Assembly (NCBI GenBank): GCA_006538405.1
Contig: BJKQ01000012.1
Coordinates: 1,461,001 to 1,525,000, forward strand
From: Hansfordia pulvinata
Taxonomy: Eukaryota > Ascomycota > Sordariomycetes > Xylariales
DNA: 64,000 bases
Direction of reading: 5' to 3'
Of the stretch, positions 14,801-27,490 are shown piece by piece. Both the position numbers and the translations under genes were made by a program. The stretch's first letter is position 1. Each line of letters begins with the position of its first letter. The notes beneath the pieces are model-generated. The model worked only from the letters and a program-made list of their open reading frames with translations, was not told the origin of the DNA and ran no database searches.

Positions 14801-17800
14801 CTCAGCTTTTCGAAGCTCTCGAGGGACTCAAGCTGCGCTGTCAAGTCCGATACCAAGTCCTCATGACTTTGTGCCTCGATCTGGGAACGGAGTTGGGGAT
14901 CGAAGATCTTGTCAGGGACATAGAGCTTGATGAGCATGAGTGCAAAATTGGTCCACGCGGTTGCCAGGAAAACGTGACGGTCTGCCGATATGCAACGGGC
15001 TGCAATCAGGGAGGCGATTGCGGGAGTTAAATGCTCGCCGACGGCAGCGGGGTGCATACTGAAATCTTGACTGTTCAACTCAGGTAGAAGGGACTGCGCG
15101 TCGAAGTGCAACCCATCGCCATCCAGGGTCACTTGAGCGAGCTCGGGATTTGAGGCGTGACGCTTCTGGATAGCAACAATGACCGAGGCCAGGCCTGGGT
15201 CAATGATGCTTAGCACGGTACTCATCAGACGCCAGAGTGTGCAGCTGAGCTTCTCCAACTGGTCACCAGATACGGCCATGGACGAGGCGACAACTTTCTC
15301 GGCCAAGATCGGGAGTTCGATGTCGAGTGTCGTCAATGTGCGCAGGCTAGCCCCACCGAGTGCTTCGAGTCTTGTCAGGACGTTGGATGTCAAGCTCTCA
15401 TTCCATGCCTGGGACTGACTGTGGCCACCCAGTAGGTAGTCCACAGCCTGGAGCGGTTTGGCAGACTCCGGCGCGCTGAAAAGGCGCATCTGAGCGAGGA
15501 GAGACAGATTCGACAACTCGGTGGTTTCGCTGGACACATCTGGCGTGTCCATCCCACGAGCCATGCAATCCAGGGTCATGACTTGCCGCAACGTCTCGAA
15601 CTCGGCCGTGAAAAAGGGTCTGGAGCTGTCTTGCTGAGGCGTTTGCTCGAACTGATCAGCAGCGCTCTCGAGAGTGGCCAGAAGATCATGAGCATTGGTA
15701 TCCTGGAAGCTGATGAGTGAGTACGCTCGGACAAAGGCGTCCGTGATCTTAGCTCGATCCAGTGGGGGGATCGTGCAGTTCCACTTGGCAAGATCCAGGC
15801 GTAACGACAGGTCCTCCATGCGGCGAAGTGCTTTCAACGTGTCGGCGCTGTTGATTGGCGAGGGGCGCAGTATTTGCCAGAGCTGTTCCATCTTGAGACC
15901 AGTAGCGAGCTGGAAGCCTGAGATGAAGCATTCGCCAAGCCCCTGCAACACCTGCTGGGCGAGGCTTTGGGACCGCGGACTTCCGACCTCTTGAATCCTG
16001 TCGGTCAGAACGCGCGACATGTGTCCCAAGATGGCCTGGAATCTGGCTTCGTCAAATGCAGGTGCGGTCAAGCCGCGATAAGCCATCCACCAGAAATGGA
16101 GCAGCAGACGGAAAAGGGTTTTGTTTTCCTGACGAGGGTTAGAAAATACTTCTGATGGTAGAACAAGTGATATGACCACTCACCTTCCAAGGCTGGAAGT
16201 CGCTGGCGTGCTGCCGTGCGTAGACCTCGACGGAGGCTAGCAGGCCCTCCAAGAACCTGGCCGCAGCCACAGTGGAGTCCTTGGACACGGCGGCAGCGCT
16301 TTCCGCAACGCAAGAACGCTGAAGTCGGTTCAGCCCGGAAATTTGAACTCCTTGAGCTTTCGCACGTTGCGTGAGAACCGCATTGCGGGCGTACAGCACC
16401 TCGATGAATGTCTCGTAACATACAGCAAGCCAAAAAGGTAGATCCGAGTGCGAAGACCGCAGGATCGGGAGCAGGCTTGAATTTTGCAAAGGGTGGACGG
16501 GCTGTATCAACTAGGTCAGCTTTGGACTCGGAACGGACTTGTTCGATTCCTACCTGCATATGCCGGTGCTCCGAGAAAAGGTCAGCTGGCAAAGTGGAAT
16601 ACATCTCCACGATGGCCTTTCGAACATCGATGGCGGAAGTTGAGTATACAGGGTTTGTGGCCTTGCCAGCCTCTCCAAACATCTGCTGCAATGCTGATTC
16701 GTGCCTGTGGATCAGTTCCTGGTCGTTGTAGGACAAGGCGTCCGTAGAATGCTGTCCCCTGCGTGCAGGGACAGCACCATTCGACGTTTTCTCGGCCAGC
16801 ACAAGCCCGAGTCTCTGCATGGCGGGCTCCTGCTCAGGCATGTTCTTGTGCCAGGAAGGCAGGCAAGCCTCTGAGGGTTCCATGTAGATCTCGATGGCTC
16901 GGTTCCTCATGGCTCGAGACAGTTCACCGTACCGAGGGTCGACTGTGAGGAAGATGCGGAAGTTCGGGTTTGGCTTGATGATACGGGGCTCGCCATTCGG
17001 CCCACAGTGTTCGTTGATAATCAAATGACCATTCGGCTCCAGCAGCGAATTCAATCGATCCAGAACCGAGGCACTGCAGAGATTAGCATTGTCGAGAACA
17101 AGCCATTGTCCATTCTGCAAGGCTTGGACGATGATCCCGTCAAGCCACTCAAACCGTGCGTCCGAGACTTCAACAGTCTGCTGCAGCAAGCTTTCAACAG
17201 CCCCCAGAGCATCTTTCAGTTCCTCGTCATCTTGCACCGATAGTTTGAGGTCGTTGAGCATGCCCAAAAGTGCTCCGGGCTCACTCACGCCCACTGTATA
17301 ATCGCCAAGGGAGCTGAGCAAATCGACAGCAGCGTTGGGGATCAGGCCTGGAACAGCTCTGAGTATCGACGAGCGCAAGACGCTCTGCAACGTTCGAAGA
17401 GCAGTGTTGACTTCTCTGAGCGGGTCTGATTGCTCAAAGCCACCGACTAGATCCATCGTATCTATGTCGGCATTCATGGGGAATGTAACCAAGGATTGGC
17501 CTGCTTGTGAGGCGACATGTTGAAGCAACATGGATTTTCCGCAGCCTGAAGGGCCGACGAGAATACAGGGGAGATTCTGCTTGACACATACAAGCAGCGA
17601 TTCGATCTCAGAAAGCCTGGCCACAACGTCCATGGAGGGAGATCGGGATGGGCGCGCAAGATGGCTGCGAGGCATCATAGCAAGTCCGACCTGAAACGAT
17701 GATACGCCGGTGGTGTGATAAAGCTGACGTTGTTTGGGAGAGACCCCAAAGGCCTTGAAAAACAAGCTGTCTACTTCTCTTCGGTCAGCCAGGCTGCGGA

Positions 17801-20800
17801 ATCGCTGCTTTATAGCAATGTCCAGGAAGTCCCCCGCAGTGCCGCTGCTGAGGAGCTTGTCGGTGCTTGTCAGTAACTGCAGCCACCGAAGAGTGTCTCG
17901 AAGGTTGAACTCCCAGGGGCTCCCTTGTTGTCCAAACGTTCTCTTGACGACACATTCGCTCTCGAGATCGGAGATGAATTGGATCATCTCTTGAATGGTT
18001 TGCGTGGGAACACCAGGAAAGCTGTGTTCCGCGATCAGGAGCAGATCGTGCTGTGTGAATACATCTGCGTACACGACGACAAATCGGTTGACGAAGGAGC
18101 TGGGCAGACCCTTCCGCCCACCACCCTGGTGATGTGGGTTCTGGGCAGCGAACAGCCGGAAATCGGGGTGTTTCCTGAAGACGTGGTCCAGTTCGGCGAC
18201 GTATACTTCGCCACGGTGGTCCAGGCAAGCGTTCAGACCTTCGAGGACAGACTGAGACGCAAGGTTCATCTCATCCAAAAGAACCCACTCGCCGTTCTGC
18301 ATTGCGCGAAGGAAAGGGGCATCACGCCATGCAAAGTGACCCGCCTCGGCGCCTTCGACGGGAACATCCGTGCCAAAGAGATCCATCAGGTCGGTCTGGT
18401 CAGAGAGATTGATTCGTGTAAGAGGCTGGCCGCACGCTTTCGCAAGTGCAGTCACCAGCGTTGTTTTCCCTACGCCCGGGCTCCCTTCAAGAAGAATGGG
18501 CTTCTGTACGCGAAGGGCGCGAACAATGCGCATTGCATTCAACTTCGTCGTGGGGGCGTGCAGCGCGAATCCAACACCGAAGTCGTCGATCGCGGCACGG
18601 CTCATGCTGAACGCACCGATACGGAGCTCAGTATCAGTGACAGCGATGTCTACGGGCATCCGGTAGACAGTCGTAGCATCCGATTTCAAAAGCTCCGTCA
18701 GCTTATCCAAGCACCGCTGCCGCTGGGAATCCAAGCTCTTTGGGTCAAGAGACATCAGTGCAGATGGGTTAGCACCAATCGTGTCAATGAACACCGTTGA
18801 CGCGCCATGCACGACGGCAGATATCTTTTCTCTTTTATCACTCTCATTGATGAATTTGACCCAGACAAGAATATCTCGGATTGAGAAGGCCGTCGATGCT
18901 GTCGATCGAAACGTCTGCCCGAACCAGTTGGAGAATTCCACAACAGCCCGGGAGAATCCGCGGAACTCAGGGATTAGTTTTGACGAGACGATCTCCAGGA
19001 CATCCTCATTCGCCGAGAGGGGAGAAACCCAGATCTCGGTGAATCTGTTGCGCAATGCGGGAGAAAGTTCCTTCTTGCCAAAGTCCCCTCCTGGATTCAT
19101 CGTAGCGAGGAACTGGAACCCCTCCAACGCTTTGATAGACGAGTCGTCTGTGCCCTTCTCGGCCAACAACAAAGATCGTTGAGGCTCAAGCACAGAATTA
19201 AGTCTCTCCAAAACGGAATCATCGGCCAGAGAGATCTCATCAAGAAGAAAGAGCTGGCCATCACGCATGGCGTGAACCAGGCTCCCATCTGCCCATTCAA
19301 AGAGCGCCTTGCTCTTGACCTCGTTCTCGGCTATGCTTCTCAGGAGAGTGTCTGGCACGGTGGCTAATGAAGCTGGATCCAGCGAGCGCAGAGCCAGCAG
19401 CATTTCATCTGTCGATCCATCGACTTCGCTTCCAGCGTGTTGCAGAGCCGACTTGACATCACGACCCAGACAGTCGGCAATGGCCCCCCGGTTTCGAATG
19501 GGTCGCTGAGAGCCGATCAGATCTCCGGTCTCGGTGTTCTGATGGGCGTTGACAATGTGCAACTGCTTCTCCAGGGCATCGGCAAGAACCTGACAGATAG
19601 TCGTCTTTCCGCAGCCTGTTTCTCCCACCAAGAGGACAGGCTCGTTGTGGTCCAGCGCACTGGCAACAAGCGTGTACAATCGACGCATTGCGTGTGTCCA
19701 GACAACGCCATGTTTCTTGGATGACGCGGATTTCCGAATTTGAGTTGGGACGCCATTCTCGTAAAGGCTGTCTAGGTCAATCTTGACTTTGAAGACACCT
19801 TCGATCACCCGTTTGACAGCCATGCGCTCTTCCTCATTACGCACACGCTCGGCTAGAAGCATGAAGCCATTGTTTGCAATGTCGCCCCGAGTCTCTGCTT
19901 TACGCATTGCCCACCTGAAAAGATCTCTGAGCGTAGCAAAACTGTCCTTGTTTTCAAACAACCTGCTTGACTGCCTGAGCCTGGAAAGCTCCTTGTACAC
20001 AGTGACAATCCTCTTGCAGTCAGACGGAGCAGTGTGGATGCTGCGCTTCTGCAAAATCGTCTCGAGCTCGGATTCAGGAATGTCATCGAAGTGCAATTCG
20101 AGGAAGCGGTTGCGGAATGCACGCGAAAGAGCCTTTCTGCCGCCATAGAGGCCAGGTGGGTTTTGCGTAGCGAACAGCATGAAGTTCTCATGAGGGCGCA
20201 CGACTTCCTGAGTCTCGGGTATCAGAAGCTCGCGGTTGTCGTCCAGGAGACGGTTGAGTGCCTCCAATACATCCGTCGGGGCCAGGTTGAGTTCATCGAG
20301 GACGATCCAGTAGCCACGTCGCAGAGCTTGCACCAAGAGTCCTTCTTGAAAGCGCAATTTTCCGTTCATGTCTGAAACATACGTCCCCAGATACTCCTGC
20401 AGGTCTGTGTGCTCGTGGTTGTTGATGCGGACGAATTTGTTGCCGCTGAAGTTTGCCAGATATTCGACCATACTGGTCTTGCCAGCGGATGTCGGTCCCT
20501 GAATCAGAATGGGAAACTTGCGCGTAGACGTAGCTCGCACAAGGTTGAGCAGATTGCGCTCGATGTAGGGAGTGATGATGTAGTCGTCGCGAGCCAGGGG
20601 GGACTCTTCGCCGCGGAGTATCCAGTACTGGCGATCTTTGACGTTGTTCATGAATTTGACATATTGCCTCCCGTCGCTCGGGTGTTTTGGCGGCTGCGAG
20701 AGGAGAGACCGGGCGCCTCCATGCTTGTCAAGCAGATAGTGGTGTATCAAAGGAACAAGGGTCTCTTCGGAGGCCCTGTCCAGCAGGGTCAAGAAACCCA

Positions 20801-23800
20801 TGGAGAAGCCTTCAAACAATGACCTCCTGAGCCCATACAGGGGTGCCGTCTCGTTGACATAGGACAGCACGCGTGTGAGAGTTCGAAGACTGAAGTGCGG
20901 CACCTCGTTTGCGCCGTCAACGAGACGCTTCTCCTGTGCTCGTGACTTAGTGCTGAGATAGAGACGGGCAACGTCATCAGCTGCCTGCTCGTCCTTGGCG
21001 CTCTTGCCGCCCAGATACGCTTTGATGATAGTGAGAAGGTCCTTGAGATCCCTGTCGGGGCCGCTCACATAGAGTTCCGTGAAGCGTGAGCGGAGCCCCA
21101 ATGGCAAGTCCCGCTTGCCAATATCCGTAGCCGGGTTCATCGCTCCAAAGATGCGGAAGTCTGGGTGGGCCTTGACGCGTTCGATTTCTCCCGTCTCAGA
21201 CAACAGGATAGAGGGTTCGTCTCCAGGACCGGCAGCAAACAGGTCGGCGATGCTTTCGAGGGTGTCGGGGGATGCCAGGTTGATTTCGTCGAGTAGAACC
21301 CAGTCACCGTTCCGCGCAGCTTTGACAATGTTGCCCTCAACGAACGCAAAAGCGAAGCTGCCTGCGCCTCCAGAAAGCTGAACGTCGAACTGATCCAGAC
21401 TCTTCGCAAACGTCTCCCACCGCGGTCTCAGCTCCAGAAGCGACTGGAGCTTGGAGCCTGTCTTGCGCCTCTTGGCAGCGGGCTGGTCAGGGGACACGCT
21501 GTCGTCCTCGGTGCGAGCCTCGGATCGGGTCTGGAGATCATCTAGAATCTTGGCAAACATCTTGGGAGCTTCGCGCCACAGCTTGGACACTCTAACCCAC
21601 TGCCCTTTCGCAGCACAGCGCCCTATCTGCTCCAGATACTTCTGGTTCCTTGAGGCCGATATTCCCGTGGCTGCAAACAGGTCCTCGAACTCTTCCTTGA
21701 GAGGGACTGCGAGACTTCGCACGTTGACCGGCTTGAAACCTCCCAGAAGGTCGCCGGCCTCGCTCTGTTGTGACAGGTTGACGGCAACAAGCTTGTGGCC
21801 CAAGACGTCAGCCAGCTGCTGAACAACAGTAGTCTTGCCTATTCCCGTCTCACCAACCAGCAGGACTGGCTCTCGCAACTTCACGCCTGCTGCGAGTTGC
21901 TCAAGAAGACGTTTCGCGTGGCTCGTGTTGGCGAAAGTCCCCCTCTGCTTTGGGTTCTTGCTTGCATGCTTTCTGCGCGTTAACGTGACCCTGCCTACTC
22001 GGAAAGTGCTGGGCGTCTCCTCGATCTGTGGCACCTGGGCCTTCAGGTAATGGTCACGCAGCTGCTCAGGGACGTGCATAGACTCAGCAATCAGATTGAT
22101 GATGATTTCTTTGAACTCTGGCTTGGGCATGCTCCCCGAAAAGCAGTCGACTGCCTCCATGAACATCCAGCCCCTTGTAGTCTCGCTGATCGACTCGTCC
22201 CCAGACTTGCAACCCGAAGCGGTGAGAAGCTCCTTGATGCGCCGGCACCACTTGAGCAAGTCTCGGGGGGTGACTGGGCGATCGGCAGTGGCGCGCGAGG
22301 TCGACGGGCTAGTCTGGAGGCTGTACAGACGCTCGTAGACAGACATTATCATAGAGGAGTAGCTTTGAAGCAGAGGAAATTGACCGACGAGAATGCTCTC
22401 AAGCTCGGGGGTCGGTGGTGTCCGCACGCCGGACTGTCGCCAAAAGCGTTGGCCCAAGAAATTCGGCAGACTCTCCTGTCCATAGGCTCCACGGGCGGTC
22501 CTTACTGTTGCGAACAGGCGGAAGGTTGTGGGGGCCTGGACCACCTCGGCTCTGCTGGGGATGAGCAGACGACCATGCTCAACAAGGGGTAACAGTGTGC
22601 TCATGACCTCGTTAGGTGCCCTGTCGAGATCCTCGATCAACACCCAGCGTCCTTCTTTGACGGCAGTAGTCAGCACGCCAGGTCTCCACGAGAAGGAACC
22701 CGGCTTAGAGCCAGTCGAGTAGAGTCCGATGAGCATCTTGGCGTCTGTTTGCTCATTGAGGTGTAAAGTGACCATGCTTGACTCCGTGCCCAGCTCGCGC
22801 GCCAGCTCATGGACCAGTGAGGTTTTCCCCGACCCCGGCAGGCCGTGCAGGAGAATCGGCTCTGGAGAGTGCAGAGCGCCTGCGAGGCTCTGCAAATTGG
22901 ACTCCGTGGTTTCCGTGCGCACGAGATTGGTCGGCGAAGGGGCCACCCCGGCAGGGCGAGGTAGAAGAACGGAGCCATAGCGGGCGACCAGGGGTGACAG
23001 CTGGGATTGCGGCAGCTGATGTGAGGAAGGGATGGGTGATGTGGTGGTCAAATCGGACTGGCGAAGCTGTTTGCGAAGGCTGTCCAGGTCATTGGCTCGC
23101 TTGTGCTCGAGCAGGGAGAGGAAAGCATAGTCGGCGTCCAGGCCATCATAATCAGCGACAAGATTATCGCCCTGGGCGACATGCTCTGACAAGAGCTGGT
23201 GCAGCTTATAGTCAGACGCAGCTATCTGTAGACAGAAGATACGAATGGCAAGAAGCCTGATGGGGGCCCAGTTGTGTCGGAAGAGGGTCTGAGCAAGGGA
23301 AGGCCGCACAAGTTGCGTGGTGGGAGGCCTAGAGAGGCTCAGCAATCTCCAACAGGCAAGGAGAATGCTCAGTAGAGAGACTGGTGAGCTAGGCAGAGTG
23401 TCAAGGGAGCGTAGCGAGTTGAGGGCGGGATGAGAGGAGTCATCGGGCGCTTCGGAGGTATCGCGGAGGTAGCGGTCGAGAAAGACGGTGAGGTGGGGTG
23501 CGAAGGGGAGGATCCTCGCAAAAGCAGCGATAACCTGATCTTGTTGCCGAAGATCTTGTCGCAGGAGAGAGTTGGAATGGGGGTTGGCAGGCGAGGATGG
23601 CAACCATCTGGCGCATATGTCGGCAAAGATGGTCTCGAAGTGCACAAAGATGCGCGTCGTAGCGCGAGGGAGCAGGGCGGCCGCCGCGAGGGCATCGAGG
23701 AGGTGGCAATCGTGAGTGTGGGCGCGGATGAGCTGAATAAGGTCTGGCGGGAGAAGGGCAACGAGGCCGTCATCGGCGAGAAACCGCTGGCGCTGCAGAC

Positions 23801-23825
23801 CCACGTCGATGGTGAGGGTGGCCAT
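8893..23825 (-). CDS. MDN1: Midasin / Rea1, dynein-like AAA+ ATPase of 60S ribosome biogenesis
   Basis: Remodels pre-60S particles in the nucleolus and nucleoplasm, pulling off the Ytm1-Erb1-Nop7 complex and later Rsa4. Minus-strand exons 23825-16554, 16510-16184 and 16128-8893 give 4944 aa, matching the roughly 4900 aa of the family. Seen: six AAA+ modules with Walker A motifs GLPGSGKTS (~residue 330), GETGIGKTT (~658), GPTSAGKTS (~1112), GETGCGKTT (~1404), GSPGVGKTT (~1785) and GPSGCGKS (~2092), each followed by Walker B LLDE/VLDE-type sequence; a long helical linker/stem; a very acidic Asp/Glu/Gln-rich segment (~4090-4640; DNA 9800-11450); and a C-terminal VWA/MIDAS domain with the metal-binding DDSKS near residue 4741. 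Both introns lie close together in the AAA6/linker region (16553-16511 and 16183-16129); their branch sites GCTGAC and CTAAC are visible. No frame break in 14.8 kb of coding DNA. It is divergent from the mitoribosomal L12 gene. Confidence 0.97.
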
Positions 23826-24921
23826 GGCTGCTGGGGATTGAGCGCCGGCGAGGCGGGCCGCAGATCGAGGGCGTCCCTTTCTGTAAACTCGGCTGTCGTT
23901 TGGGCGCGGAGTGCTGAGATGGGGCTTTTGTGGCAGGTTATCGCTCGACTTGCGCTTCCAAGGAGCTATCTGCCATGCGTAGTATGCGAATACGCCAGTG
24001 CCGCCTGTCTGTTCGGTGTGTATTGCTGCAAGGGTCGGGGTGGACTTGGCAGCGGGGCGGGAGCAGAAACGACTACCTATATAAGGTCATACAGTCGACC
24101 AGCTCGAGGATTGAATGGTCGTTCTGCACCTCACAGGGTGGGTGGCCAGGCAGTGTGTAGGTGCCTTGGTTCATTTGGCTGTGCCGAATGGTGGCTCGTC
24201 GTCTGTTTCGCGCCTTACAATTGCGGCGGCGATCCCACTCGCGATGCTGTCTGCTTATCGCGGTCAACTTTTTTCTTATCGTCGCATGTGCACGCGGCAT
24301 GCATGGGAATGCGACCGAGTGTCATTGCTTGCGTGGGCGCATCCCACTCACCTTGCCGTCCAACAGACCAGGCAGAATTCGAGAATTTAGGCGGTAGCCT
24401 AGATCAGGCTAGCCCGCAAATCCACCTGAAGGCCTGCGAGTCCCTGCAGGTGCGGTCCAGGTACAGCGACATTCAAATCTGGCTTGAGCAGAGAGACACT
24501 TGCTGATACATCATTCTCAGCAACATCCACACCAAGACCACCAAAGCTGAGTGTACCGCTAAGTCCTTCAAGTTCTCGTGGACAGGTACTCCCAGCCGTG
24601 CAGAAAACGCGAGTAGTACGATGTACCTGCTCATCTATCGCCCTGTCAGTCCCTAACTCGAGGCCTGCAGCTTCCACGCCCATGAATATCTCCGTCCCCA
24701 GCCCGAGCGGGCGGCAGCTGCGCGGCGCGACCACCCCGGGAGCAACGCGGTACGTACCTCGTCTGGTGGAAATTTGAGTGCGGAAAATCTGCGAGGTAAC
24801 ATCACCAACCAGCTTGCCAACCTCTGTTTATACCATTGACTGCCTCTCACCACCACACACCCACCGCCTCGCCCTCTCCAGCTGCGTGTCGCTGCCGCTC
24901 CATCCGCCCAGAACGTCCAAA
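23826..24921. promoter_or_regulatory. Divergent intergenic region between MDN1 and MRPL12
   Basis: About 1.1 kb that should hold the promoters of two ribosome-related genes. ORFs on both strands here are unsupported by any recognisable protein. The last 150 bp before 24922 are C/A-rich, consistent with a fungal 5' leader. No motif is clear enough to call. Confidence 0.4.
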
Positions 24922-25578
24922 ATGTCCGCACCTTGCAGGTTCGCTGCCCGGAGCTGCGCTCGCTCCCTGCGCTCCGGCGCTGTTCGTCCTGCCCCTGCCG
25001 CGACAACGCCTATCAGCTCCTTCTCTCGACGCCACAACTCGACTGCTGCCGACGCCTCTTCAGACCCCAAGATTGCCGGCATTGTCGACCAGATCAGCAA
25101 ATTGACTCTGCTCGAAACCGCCGACCTGGTTTCCAGCCTCAAGGTCGGTTAAATATTTGTGGCTCTCTGGCCTTCGCGTCCCAACCGCGATCCCGTCACC
25201 GCCTGCTCTCGACCGCTTTCGTCCGCTTCGTTCTAACACCAAACCCTTCTGCAGTCTCGTCTCAACATCCCCGACCTGCCCGTTGGCGGCTTCGCTGCTG
25301 CCCCTGCCGCCGCCCCCGCTGCCGCCGAAGAGGCCGACGAGCCCGCGCCCGCCGCCCAGGAGAAGTCGCTCTTCACCCTCAAGCTCAACGCCTTCGACGC
25401 GGGCGCCAAGCCCAAGATCATCAAGGAGATCAAGAACGTCCTTGGTCTCAGTCTTGTGGACAGCAAGAAGTTTGTCGAGAGCGCCCCCAAGATGATGAAG
25501 GAGTCAGTACCTAAGGAGGAGGCCGAAAAGATCATTGCCACTATGAAGGAACTCGGGGCTACCGTCATCATGGAATAA
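24922..25578 (+). CDS. MRPL12: Mitochondrial ribosomal protein bL12m (L7/L12 family)
   Basis: Stalk protein of the mitochondrial large ribosomal subunit that recruits translation GTPases. Exons 24922-25143 and 25255-25578 give 181 aa. Seen: a mitochondrial presequence (SCARSLRSGAVRPAP); the dimerisation helix region KLTLLETADLVSSLK; a flexible Ala/Pro hinge (GGFAAAPAAAPAAAEEADE); and the globular L7/L12 C-terminal domain, with KSLFTLKLNAFDAGAKPK, IKEIKNVLGLSLVDSKKFVE and a terminus ending VIME. The start Met fits the presequence; the frame is open upstream, but there is no other Met in a good place. Odd: the intron donor reads GTCGGT rather than GTRAGT, yet splicing is obligatory because the unspliced frame stops two codons later. 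It shares a divergent promoter with MDN1, so genes for the cytosolic and mitochondrial ribosome sit head to head. Confidence 0.95.
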
Positions 25579-25937
25579 GCTACCTCCCTGCCCAATCACT
25601 CCAGCCGCGCTCTCCGGTTCGACCCCGTCCTTGCCCGTCTATACGTTGCAACGCCAGCTCGCGCCCAGGCCTTTGCTGCCTGCCTTCTGTACCTAGGGTG
25701 CCTCACGATAGGCGCACTCGACATGTATACATGTAATCTAGATGTACAACAGACCCCCACGACATCCATACAACATAAGCCTCATTGCCATAGCCTTTGA
25801 CGGCCTTCCAGCTGTGCCCATACCACCCTCACTCTCATCTTCGTGTCGTATGCAGTGACTTGGAAACAAACAGATGCCGCTTTCATCCAGCTCACCCAAA
25901 ATCAGGACTCCGCTGGTCTGCCGTTGCTCGTCCGGAT
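25579..25937. other. Tail-to-tail intergenic region (MRPL12 / ketopantoate-reductase-like)
   Basis: 359 bp between two convergent stops; expected to carry both 3' UTRs. A palindromic pair (ACATGTATACATGT, near 25720) is visible. Nothing else stands out. Confidence 0.35.
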
Positions 25938-26921
25938 TCAGGTTCTGTCCAGCTCAAAGCTTGTGCTCAGCCCCTTGGCTAGGAAGTAGATTGTCCTCAG
26001 CAGCGGTGTTGGGACACCCTTTTCCCGGGCGATCCGGACGGCGTTGCCCACAATGGGCTCGACCTCGAGGGACCTGCCCGCGACGGCGTCTGCCTGCATG
26101 CTCGGCTGTATTCCCGGTAAGTCCCTGGCGCGCGCCCGTGAGATCTGCAGGTCTACCATGCCCTCGTCAACGGCCGCGTAGCCGCACGCGCGGGCCACCG
26201 CACTAATCTCGAGCATGACGTCCCGGACGAAGTCGAGGGCCTCGTCGTGAGCGCCAATAAACTGGCGGTCGCGCAGCCGAGCCAGGCCGCAAATGGGGTT
26301 CCACGAGGCGTTGACGAGAAGCTTGCCCCAACGCTCCGACTGAACATCGTCGTGCAGCTTGGCCGTGGCCCCCGCCGTGCCCAGGAGCTCGACGAGAGCC
26401 GACGCGGCGCCCTTGGCCCCGACATCCGCCTCGGCCGGATATGTGCCCACGTGTAGCAGCTCGATCTCCTTGTGCTCAACGACGCCCGGCGAGGTCTGCG
26501 TGGCCGGCATGTAGACAACGGTGCTGATGAGGGGGTTGGCCGGGTATAGGGCGGCGTACTCAGCCTCGATTCCGATGCCGTTCTGGATCAGTACGATGGC
26601 AGTCTGCGGTGAAACGGCAGGCCGGATGGTCTCTGCCAGGGAGGGCGAAGTTGGCAGTGCCTTGGCGGTGATGATCACGTAGTCGAACGGGTGGCCCTGG
26701 GCCAACTCGACCGCCTCGGCTGCGGTGCGCGCGACGGTCGGCCTCACCTTGAGCCCCTGGCCCCAGAGGGTCGAGTTGATGGTAAAGCCATATTTCGACG
26801 CCGCCTCATAGTTAGAGCGGCAAATGGTTGTGACATTCTCCTGAGGAATGGCCTGCGAGAATATCCACGTGTACACCGCGCCGATGCTGCCGGTGCCAAA
26901 AATCAAGATTCGCGGGGACAT
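25938..26921 (-). CDS. 2-dehydropantoate 2-reductase (ketopantoate reductase) family protein
   Basis: The family reduces ketopantoate to pantoate with NADPH, on the pathway to pantothenate and CoA; filamentous fungi carry several paralogues of uncertain substrate. A single exon gives 327 aa. Seen: the N-terminal Rossmann motif ILIFGTGSIGAV (G9, G11, G14); the central ALIQNG-like block IVLIQNGIG; the family's catalytic lysine as K200 in GKLLVNASWNPI, with its following Asn; and the C-terminal helical domain motif PSMQADAVAGRSLEVEPIVGN, corresponding to the SM-x-D-x-x-x-G-R-x-x-E-I signature. Length and domain order fit ApbA/PanE_C proteins. The start at 26921 places the Rossmann motif at residue 4, as usual. 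It lies in tandem downstream of CTK3 on the minus strand with about 570 bp between. Enzyme family is firm; the exact substrate is inferred only. Confidence 0.88.
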   Translation of the reverse strand: MSPRILIFGTGSIGAVYTWIFSQAIPQENVTTICRSNYEAASKYGFTINSTLWGQGLKVRPTVARTAAEAVELAQGHPFDYVIITAKALPTSPSLAETIRPAVSPQTAIVLIQNGIGIEAEYAALYPANPLISTVVYMPATQTSPGVVEHKEIELLHVGTYPAEADVGAKGAASALVELLGTAGATAKLHDDVQSERWGKLLVNASWNPICGLARLRDRQFIGAHDEALDFVRDVMLEISAVARACGYAAVDEGMVDLQISRARARDLPGIQPSMQADAVAGRSLEVEPIVGNAVRIAREKGVPTPLLRTIYFLAKGLSTSFELDRT

Positions 26922-27490
26922 GGCTTTTGTGGTCGTCCGTTTCTAGTAGGAGGGCAGGGTCTTTCGGTGTAGCTCTGTTTTCTGGTTTTCCGTGTTGTCC
27001 GTTGCTGCAGCGTGATGTTGCAGACTGTCGGCGTCGTATTAATCGTTAGGTGAGGGGTATGCAGAAGGGTTATTTGTCGTGGGCGGTCTGTTGGCGTGCT
27101 TTTGGCCGATTTGATCCTCAAGGCGCGGGACAATCGGCTATCCTGCCCACTCCGGTCGGTTCTACCGGTGCCCCACCCCCGCGTCGCCAAACTGCAAGGC
27201 AATGGAGGCTTCGGGTCATGTTTATCGGGTGTTGATCTGCTCACACCAGTAGACAGGTGAGCCACTGGTTTCGCGGCAGAAATTATCGCGGAACCAACAC
27301 CCAAGATTCCATACAGCTATGTCACCACGTACACGAAGCAAAGACGCCTCTGTATACCAACGACAACGGGGACTCTCTACACTCTGAGTGCAAGCTCACT
27401 ATCCTCGTCTCGATCAGTCATGGAAAAGGGGTCATGGGTCAGCTACATTTGCCGTCTTCGCGCTCCTCCGAGAGGCTTTGGCATGTCTAC
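26922..27490. promoter_or_regulatory. Intergenic region upstream of the ketopantoate-reductase-like gene
   Basis: 569 bp between the CTK3 stop and this gene's start, both on the minus strand. It should hold the CTK3 3' UTR and the reductase promoter. No specific site recognised. Confidence 0.3.
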
